Shown: positions 1-6,071, counted from the first letter of the stretch. The stretch: DNA of 6,102 nucleotides from Acidobacteriaceae bacterium (GCA_019245255.1 JAFARV010000474.1:1-6102), one strand, 5' to 3'. The notes: a model not told the origin generated them from the sequence alone. Numbers and translations are program-made.

Positions 1-538
1 AGCTATTGCTGCGCTTCGTCCCAGCAGCCAGTGCCGAGATTGGCACAGATGTAAGGCTCGGCTTTGATCTCGGCAACATAGTCCCGAAATTCGTGCGTGC
101 CGAAGCGTTGTCTTCAGTCGTGCCCCAGGCCATTTCGAGTCGCCTCGGGCGTGAATCGCGGGGACCAATCCCATCCATCCAGAGATAATTCGGGGATAAA
201 TTTCCTCCCGGCCATCGAAGAATCGAGCCATGCAGATTCTTCACCGCATCGAGCACGTCGCGGCGAAAGCCTTCCGGCTTCGAGAGCGGAGAGCCTCGTC
301 GAAAATGCGCGCTTCGATGCATCGCCCGAGACGCTCCGTGAAGTTGCCGTCGAGCCTTGGATCAATCTCGACAATGATGCGGCCAGGATCGAGCCGGATG
401 CGAGCTGTATCCGACCCGGTTTTGAGCACCTCTCAGCAGGGCGGGTGAGCACACGAGTACGCAAGCAAAATCGCGACGGGATAGAGCTGTGTGATGTTGA
501 GCAGTTTTTCGATCGGACACGACAACTAAGATACGCAT
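1..538 (-). pseudogene. Broken 5' part of a GH51 alpha-L-arabinofuranosidase with Tat signal peptide
   Basis: Intact relatives cleave terminal arabinofuranosyl residues from arabinan or arabinoxylan. Read leftwards, pieces of one family-51 protein appear in successive frames. From the ATG at 538-536 there is a Tat-like signal (SRRDFACVLVCSPALLRGAQ) to about 425. A second frame (about 429-297) gives IRLDPGRIIVEIDPRLDGNF and then ERLGRCIEARIFDE. A third (295-105) gives GSPLSKPEGFRRDVLDAVKN, LRWPGGN at about 220-200, and DGIGPRDSRPRRLEMAWG. A fourth (104-3) gives FGTHEFRDYVAEIKAEPYIC and NLGTGCWDEAQQ, then TAG at 5-3 where relatives appear to carry Trp. The order and the motifs (LGRC, RWPGGN, DGIGPR-RPRR, AEPYI) are typical of GH51. 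Three shifts (near 425, 296 and 105) and a stop argue for a pseudogene rather than a single sequencing error. The catalytic glutamates would lie beyond the left edge, so the full extent is unknown. Confidence 0.82.
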
Positions 539-735
539 ACGATCAGCCTGCCTTGTTTGTTGTTCCAGCCAAGCCCCGGTAGATTCAGTCAGTGTCCAAC
601 ATTGCGGTTTGCATGTAGTATCGGCCGAGCCGGATGGTCTCGTTCCTAAACCCTTCCTGACTACAGCGGATGTGAAGTTTCCGGTGTCCACTTCCCGAGT
701 GGCTGAAAACGTGCCCGAGAGCTGTCAATGAGTGA

Positions 736-939
736 CTCGACCGCTACGTCTCACTCGAAACGCCCGCCTATTTTGTTGCTCTGGATTTCGATGGCGATCG
801 CGTGGTCTCGATCCATGACTTCCTGTTTGCCCGTTATGCCATGGACGGCGTCGACTTGTCCCCACTCAATCCTGCACCGGGTCTCAGTAAAGATAAAGCA
901 ACGTCCCAGCAGCAGAGCTGTGTGCTGAGTAGTCGTTAG
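736..939 (+). pseudogene. Remnant of the C-terminal tail of an ECF sigma factor (SnoaL-like extension)
   Basis: This stretch has no in-frame start and follows a stop at 733-735. It encodes about 67 residues ending at TAG 937-939. The core reads AYFVALDFDGDRVVSIHDFL followed by FARYAMDGVDLSPL. This resembles the last strands of the SnoaL/NTF2-like domain at the end of SigJ/ECF41-type sigma factors, where a 'GDRV..IRDF.Y..Y' pattern is common. The sigma region 2 and 4 helices that bind core polymerase and promoter are absent, and I could not find them in any frame upstream to 539. The likely reading is a 5'-truncated relic next to the broken GH51 gene. The family call comes from recalled sequence patterns and is tentative; a stand-alone NTF2-like protein fragment is the alternative. 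Confidence 0.42.
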
Positions 940-975
940 AATCCAACTGCGCTGTGCGCCCTGGAACTTTGGTCT

Positions 976-993
976 CGTAACCTTAAGGTAACG
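976..993. promoter_or_regulatory. 18-bp near-perfect palindrome, candidate operator
   Basis: CGTAACCTTAAGGTAACG has a perfect 10-bp core (ACCTTAAGGT) and pairs at 8 of 9 positions per arm, with one A/A mismatch. It lies 170 bp upstream of the binding-protein start in the only intergenic region of that unit. Dimeric regulators bind such sites. No regulator gene is visible in the window, so the assignment is positional only. Confidence 0.3.
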
Positions 994-1143
994 CTTATGG
1001 GGCGGCGCTCCATGGGGGCGACCGAAAGTTTTTTTCCTCACACTGCTCTCTCGATCTTCCATCCACCCGCAAGAAAAATCCGAGTCCGCTTCACGGGTGA
1101 GAAACGGGAGCTCCCGCGCGCCACTACTCTTCCGAGCCATGTC

Positions 1144-1151
1144 AGGAGAGG
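1144..1151 (+). promoter_or_regulatory. Ribosome binding site deciding the start at 1163
   Basis: AGGAGAGG lies 11 nt before the ATG at 1163. The frame stays open further upstream to ATGs at 1097 and 1139. The 1163 start is preferred because it has this site and places a hydrophobic signal peptide directly at the N terminus. Confidence 0.6.
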
Positions 1152-1162
1152 CTTGCCCAGTC

Positions 1163-2317
1163 ATGAATTCGAATCACCCCCAGAAATCGCTGCTACACGT
1201 CGCCGGCATCATTGCTGCCGTGCTATGCCTGAGCGCGAATCTGCTCGCAGACAACACTGAGATTGCGATCGGCGAGTGCGCTGCGCTCTCGGGTCCGGCC
1301 GGCGCTCTTGGTCAGAATGTTCAGACTGGCCTGAAGGCCGCGCTTGATGAGGCAAACGCAAAAGGCACGCTCAACGGCAAGAAACTGAAGCTCGTGTCGG
1401 CTGATGACCAGTACGAACCGGACAAAACGGTCGACTGTACCGCCAAACTGATTGAGGAAAACAAGGTAAGCCTACTGGCGGGCTACGTAGGAACGCCCAC
1501 CACCAAAGTTGCGGTGCCGATAGCGGAAGAGAGCAAAACCCCGTTAATCGGAATTTTCAGCGGAGCGGGAATTTTCCGCCAACCTGTTCAGCGCTATGTC
1601 ATCAACGTTCGCGCTTCCTACAACGACGAAGCCGAGCAATTGATCAAATACATGGTCGACAAACAAGGTCACAAGAAGGTCGCCGTGTTCTACCAGAACG
1701 ACTCGTTCGGCGAAGCAGGTTTGGCCGCTGTCACTAAGGCTCTAAAACAACGTAATCTCGATTTGGCTGCGAAGGGGAGTTTCGAGCGCAACACCGTGGC
1801 GGTGAAAGCGGGATTGGCTGATATCCTTGGCGGCTCTCCGGACGTCGTAGTTATGGTTGGACCTTACAAGCCGGTCGCCGAGTTTGTACGCCAGGCCGCT
1901 GATGCCCACCTGAAAGCCGAGCTGGCTACGATTTCCTTCGTCGGCACCGAAAGCCTGTTGGCCGAACTCGGGGCTGCCGGGGATGGCCTCATTATTAGTC
2001 AGGTGGTGCCGTCGCCTACCGACTCCAGCCTGCCGGTCGTCAGTGCCTACAATGAAGCCGTTACCAAAAGCGACCCAGCCGCTAAACACACCTACGCCAG
2101 CTTAGAAGGATATGTGACCGGCCGGTTACTCGTCGCCGCATTGCAGAAAGCCGGAACCGATGACAAAGAGAAAGTAGTCGACGCAATCGAAAATATGGCC
2201 TCGCTCGATTTGGGCGGGATCGTGCTTTCTTATAACGCCAGCAAGCACCAGGGCTCAGATTCAGTATTTCTCACACGCGCGCAGGGTGGTGTTGCGCAGC
2301 CATTCAATCTGAAGTAG
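1163..2317 (+). CDS. Periplasmic ligand-binding protein, Leu/Ile/Val-binding type (Peripla_BP_6)
   Basis: This 384-aa secreted protein should bind a small ligand, such as an amino acid or other carboxylate, in the cleft between two alpha/beta lobes. Residues 1-29 form a signal peptide (basic start, hydrophobic 9-28, likely cut after A29). Lobe 1 begins IAIGECAALSGPAGALGQN (34-52), the typical ligand loop, followed by DDQYEP (81-86). Further marks are GYVGTPTT (107-114), RYVINVRASYNDEA (144-157), VAVFYQNDSFGEAG (173-186) and the late helix EGYVTGRLLVAALQKAG (315-331), all characteristic of type I ABC substrate-binding proteins. C39 and C92 are the only cysteines in the mature part and could form a disulfide. 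The length is usual for the family. No permease or ATPase gene is adjacent; instead a chemoreceptor gene starts 4 nt after the stop. That suggests a sensory rather than transport role. The ligand cannot be read from the sequence. Confidence 0.92.
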   Translation: MNSNHPQKSLLHVAGIIAAVLCLSANLLADNTEIAIGECAALSGPAGALGQNVQTGLKAALDEANAKGTLNGKKLKLVSADDQYEPDKTVDCTAKLIEENKVSLLAGYVGTPTTKVAVPIAEESKTPLIGIFSGAGIFRQPVQRYVINVRASYNDEAEQLIKYMVDKQGHKKVAVFYQNDSFGEAGLAAVTKALKQRNLDLAAKGSFERNTVAVKAGLADILGGSPDVVVMVGPYKPVAEFVRQAADAHLKAELATISFVGTESLLAELGAAGDGLIISQVVPSPTDSSLPVVSAYNEAVTKSDPAAKHTYASLEGYVTGRLLVAALQKAGTDDKEKVVDAIENMASLDLGGIVLSYNASKHQGSDSVFLTRAQGGVAQPFNLK

Positions 2318-2321
2318 GGTC

Positions 2322-4586
2322 ATGAACACTCGACGGCAACTGGCGACAGCACTGGCTGTAAGCACGGGCGCGCTCCTTGTTGTAGCGCTCGTTGCTGTGC
2401 TTGTGCTCGCCACGGTTCGCGGCGAAATTCTCCGGATGTCGGAGAAGACATCTCCGCTCCAAGTGAAGTTAGCCCGCTTGCAGAGCAGCTTTGAGCGGGT
2501 GAGCGCGGATTTCACCCGGCTGAGTTCGGCCGTCGATGCCACGGAGTTGCAGACCGTCGAGGCTGATACCGGCGCGATTTTGGCGCAGGTCCAACAGATT
2601 TCGGCCGAGATCGCCAAGATGGAGACATCTCACGATTCCTCGGTTCTACAGCGGATTGCTGATGTGCACGCGGGTTTAAAGGAGATAGCCGAAGCCAGAC
2701 TGGCCGCTCGCCGGGCCTTGGCAGATTCTTCCCATAAGCTCGCCGGCGAACTGGATCAGGTTACCGCTGCTACGGGTCAGCTTACGGTCAGCATGGTAGC
2801 TCTGCAACAGGCGAGTGAGAAAGCGCTTGAGGCCGCCAAGAAAACGACCGAAGAATCGAACACCAGCATCAAGAGCATTCTGGTGCTGCGCGAGAACTGC
2901 GAAAAACTCCGCGGCCTTATTCAGGAGTGCCGGCTGGTTCAAAAGAAGTACCGCCTGAATGTCTTGAAAGATAAAGTCGCAGCAGTTCTGAGTGCGATGT
3001 CCAGTCAGCCCGTGGCCGATCATCGACTGACGGCCGAGGTGACGAAGTTTGCCGCCGCGTTTACCCCCGCTTTTGACGGGCAGAATGGATTGTTGGCGCT
3101 GCGGGCAGCCGAACTGGACCATCCGCAGGACGTCAAAGCGGGCACAGCGTTCGATGACGCTCTCAAGTCGCTTAATGCGGGCGTCGATGCACTCTCAACG
3201 AAGGTGTCTGAGACCATCGATCCGTTGGAGCTTTCGGTTCGCACTGCCAACACTGGCATGAATCAATCCACGGAAATGATGATCCATGTTGGCGGAATCA
3301 CCAGCGCTACTGCGTCTGTAAACGCGGATGCCCGATCGCTCCAGGCCCTGGCTCTTGAGTTGGTCGGAGCCGAATCGCAAGCCGACGTGGAGCGCGCGGC
3401 GGGAGCGATTCGCAAAACCAGCGAGCGTGTGCTGAACTCTCTCGCTCAAATGCGGCGTGAACTCGCGAATCTCAAATTGAGCAAAGATCTCCAGCAGGTC
3501 GATATCTGCTCGCGGCTGTTTCAGCAGGTGTTGACCGAAACGACTGGTCCGGAGGGGATGGTGACCCTCGTTCAATCCGGACTGCAAAAGCAACAGCGCG
3601 CAGAAACGCTGTTCCAGCAAGCGGCGGCGGCCATCGCCCAGGTGTCCCGTCAAGGATTCGCGCGCACACGCGAGGCAGAGGCCGCCCAGTCTGAGGCAGT
3701 GCATCGCATTGAGCGAGTGTCTGGGCTGGCGTTACTTGCCATCCTGATATTAGGCCTTGTCGGGCTTACCATCGCTTGGATCGTTGGTCACCGGGTGCGT
3801 AACTCGATCCTCGCGAGCGAAGAGAGAATTCGCTCGGTGGTCAATGGACTGCGCCGCATGGTTCAGCATGTCAGCGCCAATGCTCAATCTCTCCGGACCG
3901 CATCACACGACCTCAGCGGTACCAGCGAGCTGGTAACGAACAATCTGCGGTCGATCATAGCCAGTAATGCTCACATGCAGCGCAGCATTGAAACCGTCGA
4001 AAAGAGCATTCGCGAGGTGGTCGAAGCCGGTTCTGTTGCCAGCAACAGGACGGAGCGGGCCGCGGAAACTATTGCCGGGCTGCGCGCGTCCAGTACTAAA
4101 ATCGAGCGCGCAACCGAAAAAATTCGCAGCATTTCGTTTCAGACAAATCTGCTTGCTCTGAACGCTACAATCGAAGCGGCGCAAGCGGGCGAGGCCGGTC
4201 TGGGATTTGCAGTAGTGGCAAAAGAAGTTAAAAATCTGGCTTCGACTACTGCCAGCACAACGCAAGAAATCGACTCGTGCACCAAAGAAATGCAGGCCGA
4301 GGTGACGCGTGTCATTGCCTCGATCTCCGAAATCCGGAGTTCTATCGGTGAAATCTGCGAACTCCAGCAAGAGGCCGAAAAGGCGGTCAACGAACACGAG
4401 GAGCGTGCTCGCAAAATGAGCACGGACGTCGCAGAAACCGCCGCTGCCTGCAACGGCACAGCGAACAAAGCGGGAGTTGTCCAGATGGCAAAGTCCTTAC
4501 AAGCAATGGCGGAGAATCTCGAAGAGCTTTGCAGGCGCGGTAATGGGGACAAGCTCTCGCCCAATGCCGCTCATCAAGAACGCTAA
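2322..4586 (+). CDS. Transmembrane methyl-accepting chemotaxis-type receptor with large helical periplasmic domain, no HAMP
   Basis: The 754-aa receptor should transmit a periplasmic signal to a CheA/CheW-type kinase array. TM1 is at about 11-31 and TM2 at about 467-488. Between them lie roughly 435 residues that are almost entirely predicted alpha-helical, rich in Ala, Gln, Glu and Leu, with cysteines C193, C203 and C396. After TM2 the chain goes straight into a long coiled coil; no HAMP signature (P residue, GDL, DE.G.L) is visible. The signalling hairpin tip spans 601-640 (SISFQTNLLALNATIEAAQA then GEAGLGFAVVAKEV), the hallmark of MCPs, with about 17 heptads per arm counted by eye. Relative to Tsr, R388 is replaced by Q621 and R394 by L627. 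There is no C-terminal CheR-tethering pentapeptide. Translation is probably coupled to the binding-protein gene; only a weak AGGG lies 2 nt before the ATG. The closest alternative is a non-chemotactic MCP-like sensor. The receptor fold is certain, the output is not. Confidence 0.93.
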   Translation: MNTRRQLATALAVSTGALLVVALVAVLVLATVRGEILRMSEKTSPLQVKLARLQSSFERVSADFTRLSSAVDATELQTVEADTGAILAQVQQISAEIAKMETSHDSSVLQRIADVHAGLKEIAEARLAARRALADSSHKLAGELDQVTAATGQLTVSMVALQQASEKALEAAKKTTEESNTSIKSILVLRENCEKLRGLIQECRLVQKKYRLNVLKDKVAAVLSAMSSQPVADHRLTAEVTKFAAAFTPAFDGQNGLLALRAAELDHPQDVKAGTAFDDALKSLNAGVDALSTKVSETIDPLELSVRTANTGMNQSTEMMIHVGGITSATASVNADARSLQALALELVGAESQADVERAAGAIRKTSERVLNSLAQMRRELANLKLSKDLQQVDICSRLFQQVLTETTGPEGMVTLVQSGLQKQQRAETLFQQAAAAIAQVSRQGFARTREAEAAQSEAVHRIERVSGLALLAILILGLVGLTIAWIVGHRVRNSILASEERIRSVVNGLRRMVQHVSANAQSLRTASHDLSGTSELVTNNLRSIIASNAHMQRSIETVEKSIREVVEAGSVASNRTERAAETIAGLRASSTKIERATEKIRSISFQTNLLALNATIEAAQAGEAGLGFAVVAKEVKNLASTTASTTQEIDSCTKEMQAEVTRVIASISEIRSSIGEICELQQEAEKAVNEHEERARKMSTDVAETAAACNGTANKAGVVQMAKSLQAMAENLEELCRRGNGDKLSPNAAHQER

Positions 4587-4633
4587 CATTCTCGCCTTCT
4601 AGGCTAGGCGCAAAACACAAGCATGCACTGCGC

Positions 4634-4648
4634 TATGGTTGCCATAAT
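4634..4648 (+). promoter_or_regulatory. Possible -10 box (CATAAT) overlapping a small palindrome
   Basis: CATAAT at 4643-4648 matches 5 of 6 bases of the sigma-70 -10 consensus. It overlaps a TATGG-TTG-CCATA palindrome at 4634-4646. No good -35 lies at 16-18 bp. If used, transcription would start about 5 nt before the ATG at 4660, making the message nearly leaderless. Confidence 0.25.
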
Positions 4649-4659
4649 GTCAGGGAGTA

Positions 4660-5016
4660 ATGTCACCTGACGAATCGTCCAAGGCCAAGTACGAACGACT
4701 TCAGCAGCGATTCCAGCAGGAAATACTCACTAAGTATCCGAACCCGGAGCGGAGAGGATGTCCGGGCGGCAGTGCGCTTCGGACGTTGGCAGCGAAACCG
4801 CTAACGGAGTCCGTCGAACATGATCGCATTTGGGAGCACGTTACGCACTGCTCTGAATGCTACCGGGAGTTCCTGGAATTTCAGTCAGCGACGTGCCGGC
4901 AGAGGCGAACTCGGCGAGAGACAGTGCGTTGGGGAATAGCGGTTGCGGTGCTCGCCGACCGGCGCGAAGACGTGCTGAAGCAGGCTGCAAGGAATGCGCC
5001 GAAACGGCCGGACTAG
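4660..5016 (+). CDS. Small HxxxCxxC protein, anti-sigma-factor-like, lacking a membrane helix
   Basis: This 118-aa protein has a helical start (1-23), then YPNPERRGCPGG (26-37) with C34, and H60-VTH-C64-SE-C67 followed by YREFLEF. The HxxxCxxC pattern is that of zinc-binding anti-sigma factors (ZAS/zf-HC2), which hold a sigma factor inactive and are usually anchored by one membrane helix just after the domain. Here an Arg-rich stretch (80-90) leads to only nine hydrophobic residues (WGIAVAVLA, 91-99), then a charged tail to residue 118. The usual helix is therefore missing or cut short, which may reflect an old deletion. AGGGAG at 4652-4657 sits only 2 nt before the ATG, closer than normal, and no other in-frame start fits. 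No complete sigma gene is adjacent; the relic at 736-939 is distant. I recall similar proteins in Acidobacteriota, mostly unnamed. The function is inferred. Confidence 0.68.
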   Translation: MSPDESSKAKYERLQQRFQQEILTKYPNPERRGCPGGSALRTLAAKPLTESVEHDRIWEHVTHCSECYREFLEFQSATCRQRRTRRETVRWGIAVAVLADRREDVLKQAARNAPKRPD

Positions 5017-5164
5017 ACCAACGGTAGTGGCCTGTCGCAAAGAAAACATCACCGCTCTGTGGGGCAGCCGCATCAGGCTGCGGCCGATCGCAAGGTCGGC
5101 CTCTTCGGCGTCTGAACGTTAGCTGCGGAATGCTAACGAACTCAATCCGACAGGCTACTAGACC
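5012..5164. repeat. 8-bp direct repeat ACTAGACC (5012-5019 and 5157-5164)
   Basis: The same octamer occurs on both sides of the inverted-repeat element. The left copy contains the stop codon of the HxxxCxxC gene (TAG 5014-5016). The right copy contains the stop of the minus-strand Cys-rich gene (CTA 5158-5160). The right copy overlaps the element's inverted end by 4 bp and the left copy is 5 bp outside it, so it is not a clean target-site duplication. Confidence 0.45.
5025..5160. repeat. 136-bp element with 13-bp inverted ends and three internal hairpins (MITE/REP-like or bidirectional terminator)
   Basis: The left end TAGTGGCCTGTCG (5025-5037) matches the reverse complement of the right end (5148-5160) at 12 of 13 positions. 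Inside are three perfect stems: GCAGCC/GGCTGC (5064-5069 with 5076-5081), GGCCGA/TCGGCC (5082-5087 with 5096-5101) and CGTTAGC/GCTAACG (5117-5123 with 5132-5138). The segment has no gene and fills the gap between two convergent genes. The right inverted end supplies the stop codon of the Cys-rich gene. Such nested symmetry fits a small non-autonomous mobile element or REP-type unit. It could also simply fold as a terminator for both strands, although no T-runs follow the stems. Only one copy is visible in this window. Confidence 0.6.
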
Positions 5165-5388
5165 GGTTTCTCTTCGATCTCCGGCTCCCAATCGGCTACT
5201 TCGGCCGCAACCGGCTTAATGGTCCCGTTTACGCTGGACTCGACCAGCCGGGAGTCGCACTCGCAGCAATCGCTGCAGCGTTTGCACCGTTCGCACAAGT
5301 GATTACGGCATGCATCCTTCGTGCAGAATACGCAGATATCGGTTGATGATTCGCCGCAAATCGAACAGGTAAATGTCGTAACTTCCAT
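5158..5388 (-). CDS. Small cysteine-rich zinc-binding protein
   Basis: This 76-aa cytoplasmic-looking protein has eleven cysteines and one histidine packed into residues 8-44: C8-x2-C11, C19-x2-C22, C27, H30, C32-x2-C35-x2-C38-x2-C41-C42-x-C44. The spacing suggests two zinc sites of treble-clef or ribbon type, as in B-box or LIM-like modules, followed by an acidic disordered tail (45-76, ending EPEIEEKPV). No enzyme motif is present. Its ATG (5388) directly abuts the TAG of the upstream secreted-protein gene (5391-5389), so translation is probably coupled. A GAAGG 15 nt upstream is too far away to be a good ribosome binding site. The stop codon lies in the inverted end of the intergenic element, so the original C terminus may have differed. 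The family is not recognised; a protein-protein or redox/zinc-handling role is only a guess. Confidence 0.72.
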   Translation of the reverse strand: MEVTTFTCSICGESSTDICVFCTKDACRNHLCERCKRCSDCCECDSRLVESSVNGTIKPVAAEVADWEPEIEEKPV

Positions 5389-6024
5389 CTAATGTTTAGT
5401 CGACCTTCTAGTCGGCGAGCTCGGCGCTGTTGTGATCAGACCTCTGCATCGCTGGGCTTCCTCGTCGGCGATTTTGAAATTCTGTTCTAAGGACCCCGCC
5501 AAGTCCCGTATGTACTCGCGCAGCCGCTGCCGGGTATCGAAAGCGTGTGCCACCCACTGAGCCAATTTTCCTCCCTCCGCCGGGCTTGCATAACGCTGCG
5601 CACCCTCGTTCACACTCCTTACCGTTGTTTCAAGGGCTTCCAGCCTGTAATACAGGTCCAAGTTCTGAGACAAACTCTCAATGTGTTGTGAAAGCATCTT
5701 AGCGGCGCTGTCGACATCCCGGAGCTGCTGTTGAGCGGACTGCCATTGGAGGATGTAGGTGCTCGAAGCGCCTTTCTGGTCATACCACTGCTGAGGGTTC
5801 AGACCCGCCAGGATTGGCTTCAGTTGCTCCTCGCTATTAATGACGTTGGCAAGGGTCTTCCGTGCATCCCAAGGAGTCTCAACACCAGCCTGCGTCTGCG
5901 CCATCGCGGCTGAATCCGCGCGCGGCGGGGCTGTGTTCTGATTCTGCTGTGAATAACAGCACATGGCCCAGGCAAACACACTCATCCAGACCGCAAGGGC
6001 AGCGCGCCATATCATTGGCTTCAT
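5389..6024 (-). CDS. Secreted helical protein of unknown function
   Basis: The 211-aa product begins with a signal peptide (MKPMIWRAALAVWMSVFAWA), likely cut near A20 (A18-W-A20). A low-complexity linker rich in Gln, Ala and Pro (26-50) follows. Residues 52-196 are mainly helical, with a heptad-like Leu pattern at 106-140 and conserved-looking spots at NPQQWYDQKGAS (76-87), LQWQSA (92-97), LYYRLEALE (124-132) and EEAQRCRG (188-195). No catalytic motif is visible. I recall similar secreted proteins in Acidobacteriota, all uncharacterised, so this is a conserved hypothetical. The ATG at 6024 is chosen because it starts the signal peptide directly; a TTG at 6045 would add seven residues. No clear Shine-Dalgarno precedes either. 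It is the first gene of a two-gene unit with the Cys-rich protein. Confidence 0.8.
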   Translation of the reverse strand: MKPMIWRAALAVWMSVFAWAMCCYSQQNQNTAPPRADSAAMAQTQAGVETPWDARKTLANVINSEEQLKPILAGLNPQQWYDQKGASSTYILQWQSAQQQLRDVDSAAKMLSQHIESLSQNLDLYYRLEALETTVRSVNEGAQRYASPAEGGKLAQWVAHAFDTRQRLREYIRDLAGSLEQNFKIADEEAQRCRGLITTAPSSPTRRSTKH

Positions 6025-6055
6025 TGTAGCGGCGTGTGGTGCCAACAGCGCAAAG

Positions 6056-6071
6056 GGCGCGGATACGCGCC
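6056..6071. promoter_or_regulatory. Perfect 6-bp inverted repeat upstream of the minus-strand unit
   Basis: GGCGCG-GATA-CGCGCC lies 32 bp upstream of the ATG at 6024 on the minus strand. It sits where the promoter or 5' leader of the secreted-protein gene should be. It could be an operator or a leader hairpin. In GC-rich DNA a 6-bp match is not rare, so confidence is low. Confidence 0.2.

Larger units (their letters stand above)
940..1162 (+). other. Non-coding leader upstream of the binding-protein/receptor unit
   Basis: No gene is supported here. The stretch holds an 18-bp imperfect palindrome at 976-993, a weak hairpin at 1006-1020 with a T-run at 1029-1035, and the ribosome binding site at 1144-1151. 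The promoter of the two-gene unit most likely lies here, but no clear -35/-10 pair stands out. A GGAACT at 963-968 resembles an ECF-type -35 element, but no convincing -10 follows at the usual spacing. Confidence 0.5.

Noticed and set aside
97..582. 161-codon plus-strand open frame over the left end
   Set aside because: It is antisense to the GH51 relic, whose motifs are clear on the minus strand; its own translation shows no family pattern.
1006..1035. Possible intrinsic terminator: 6-bp stem (with one G-T pair) at 1006-1020 and seven T at 1029-1035
   Set aside because: Eight bases separate the stem from the T-run, and no intact plus-strand gene upstream needs termination here.
1097..1162. 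N-terminal extension of the binding protein from the ATG at 1097
   Set aside because: It would put a 22-residue Arg/Cys-containing stretch ahead of the signal peptide; the start at 1163 has a good ribosome binding site.
751..1164. 137-codon minus-strand open frame
   Set aside because: Low-quality composition, antisense to the sigma-tail remnant, no recognisable motif and no ribosome binding site.
3020..3704. Several minus-strand open frames within the receptor gene
   Set aside because: They are antisense shadows of a high-GC helical coding region, with no independent motifs.
4262..4283. Methylation-site-like pattern in the receptor (residues 644-653, ASTTQEIDSC)
   Set aside because: It nearly fits the Ala/Ser-x-x-Q/E-E pattern, but it lies at a position conserved in MCP tips for structural reasons, so modification cannot be claimed.
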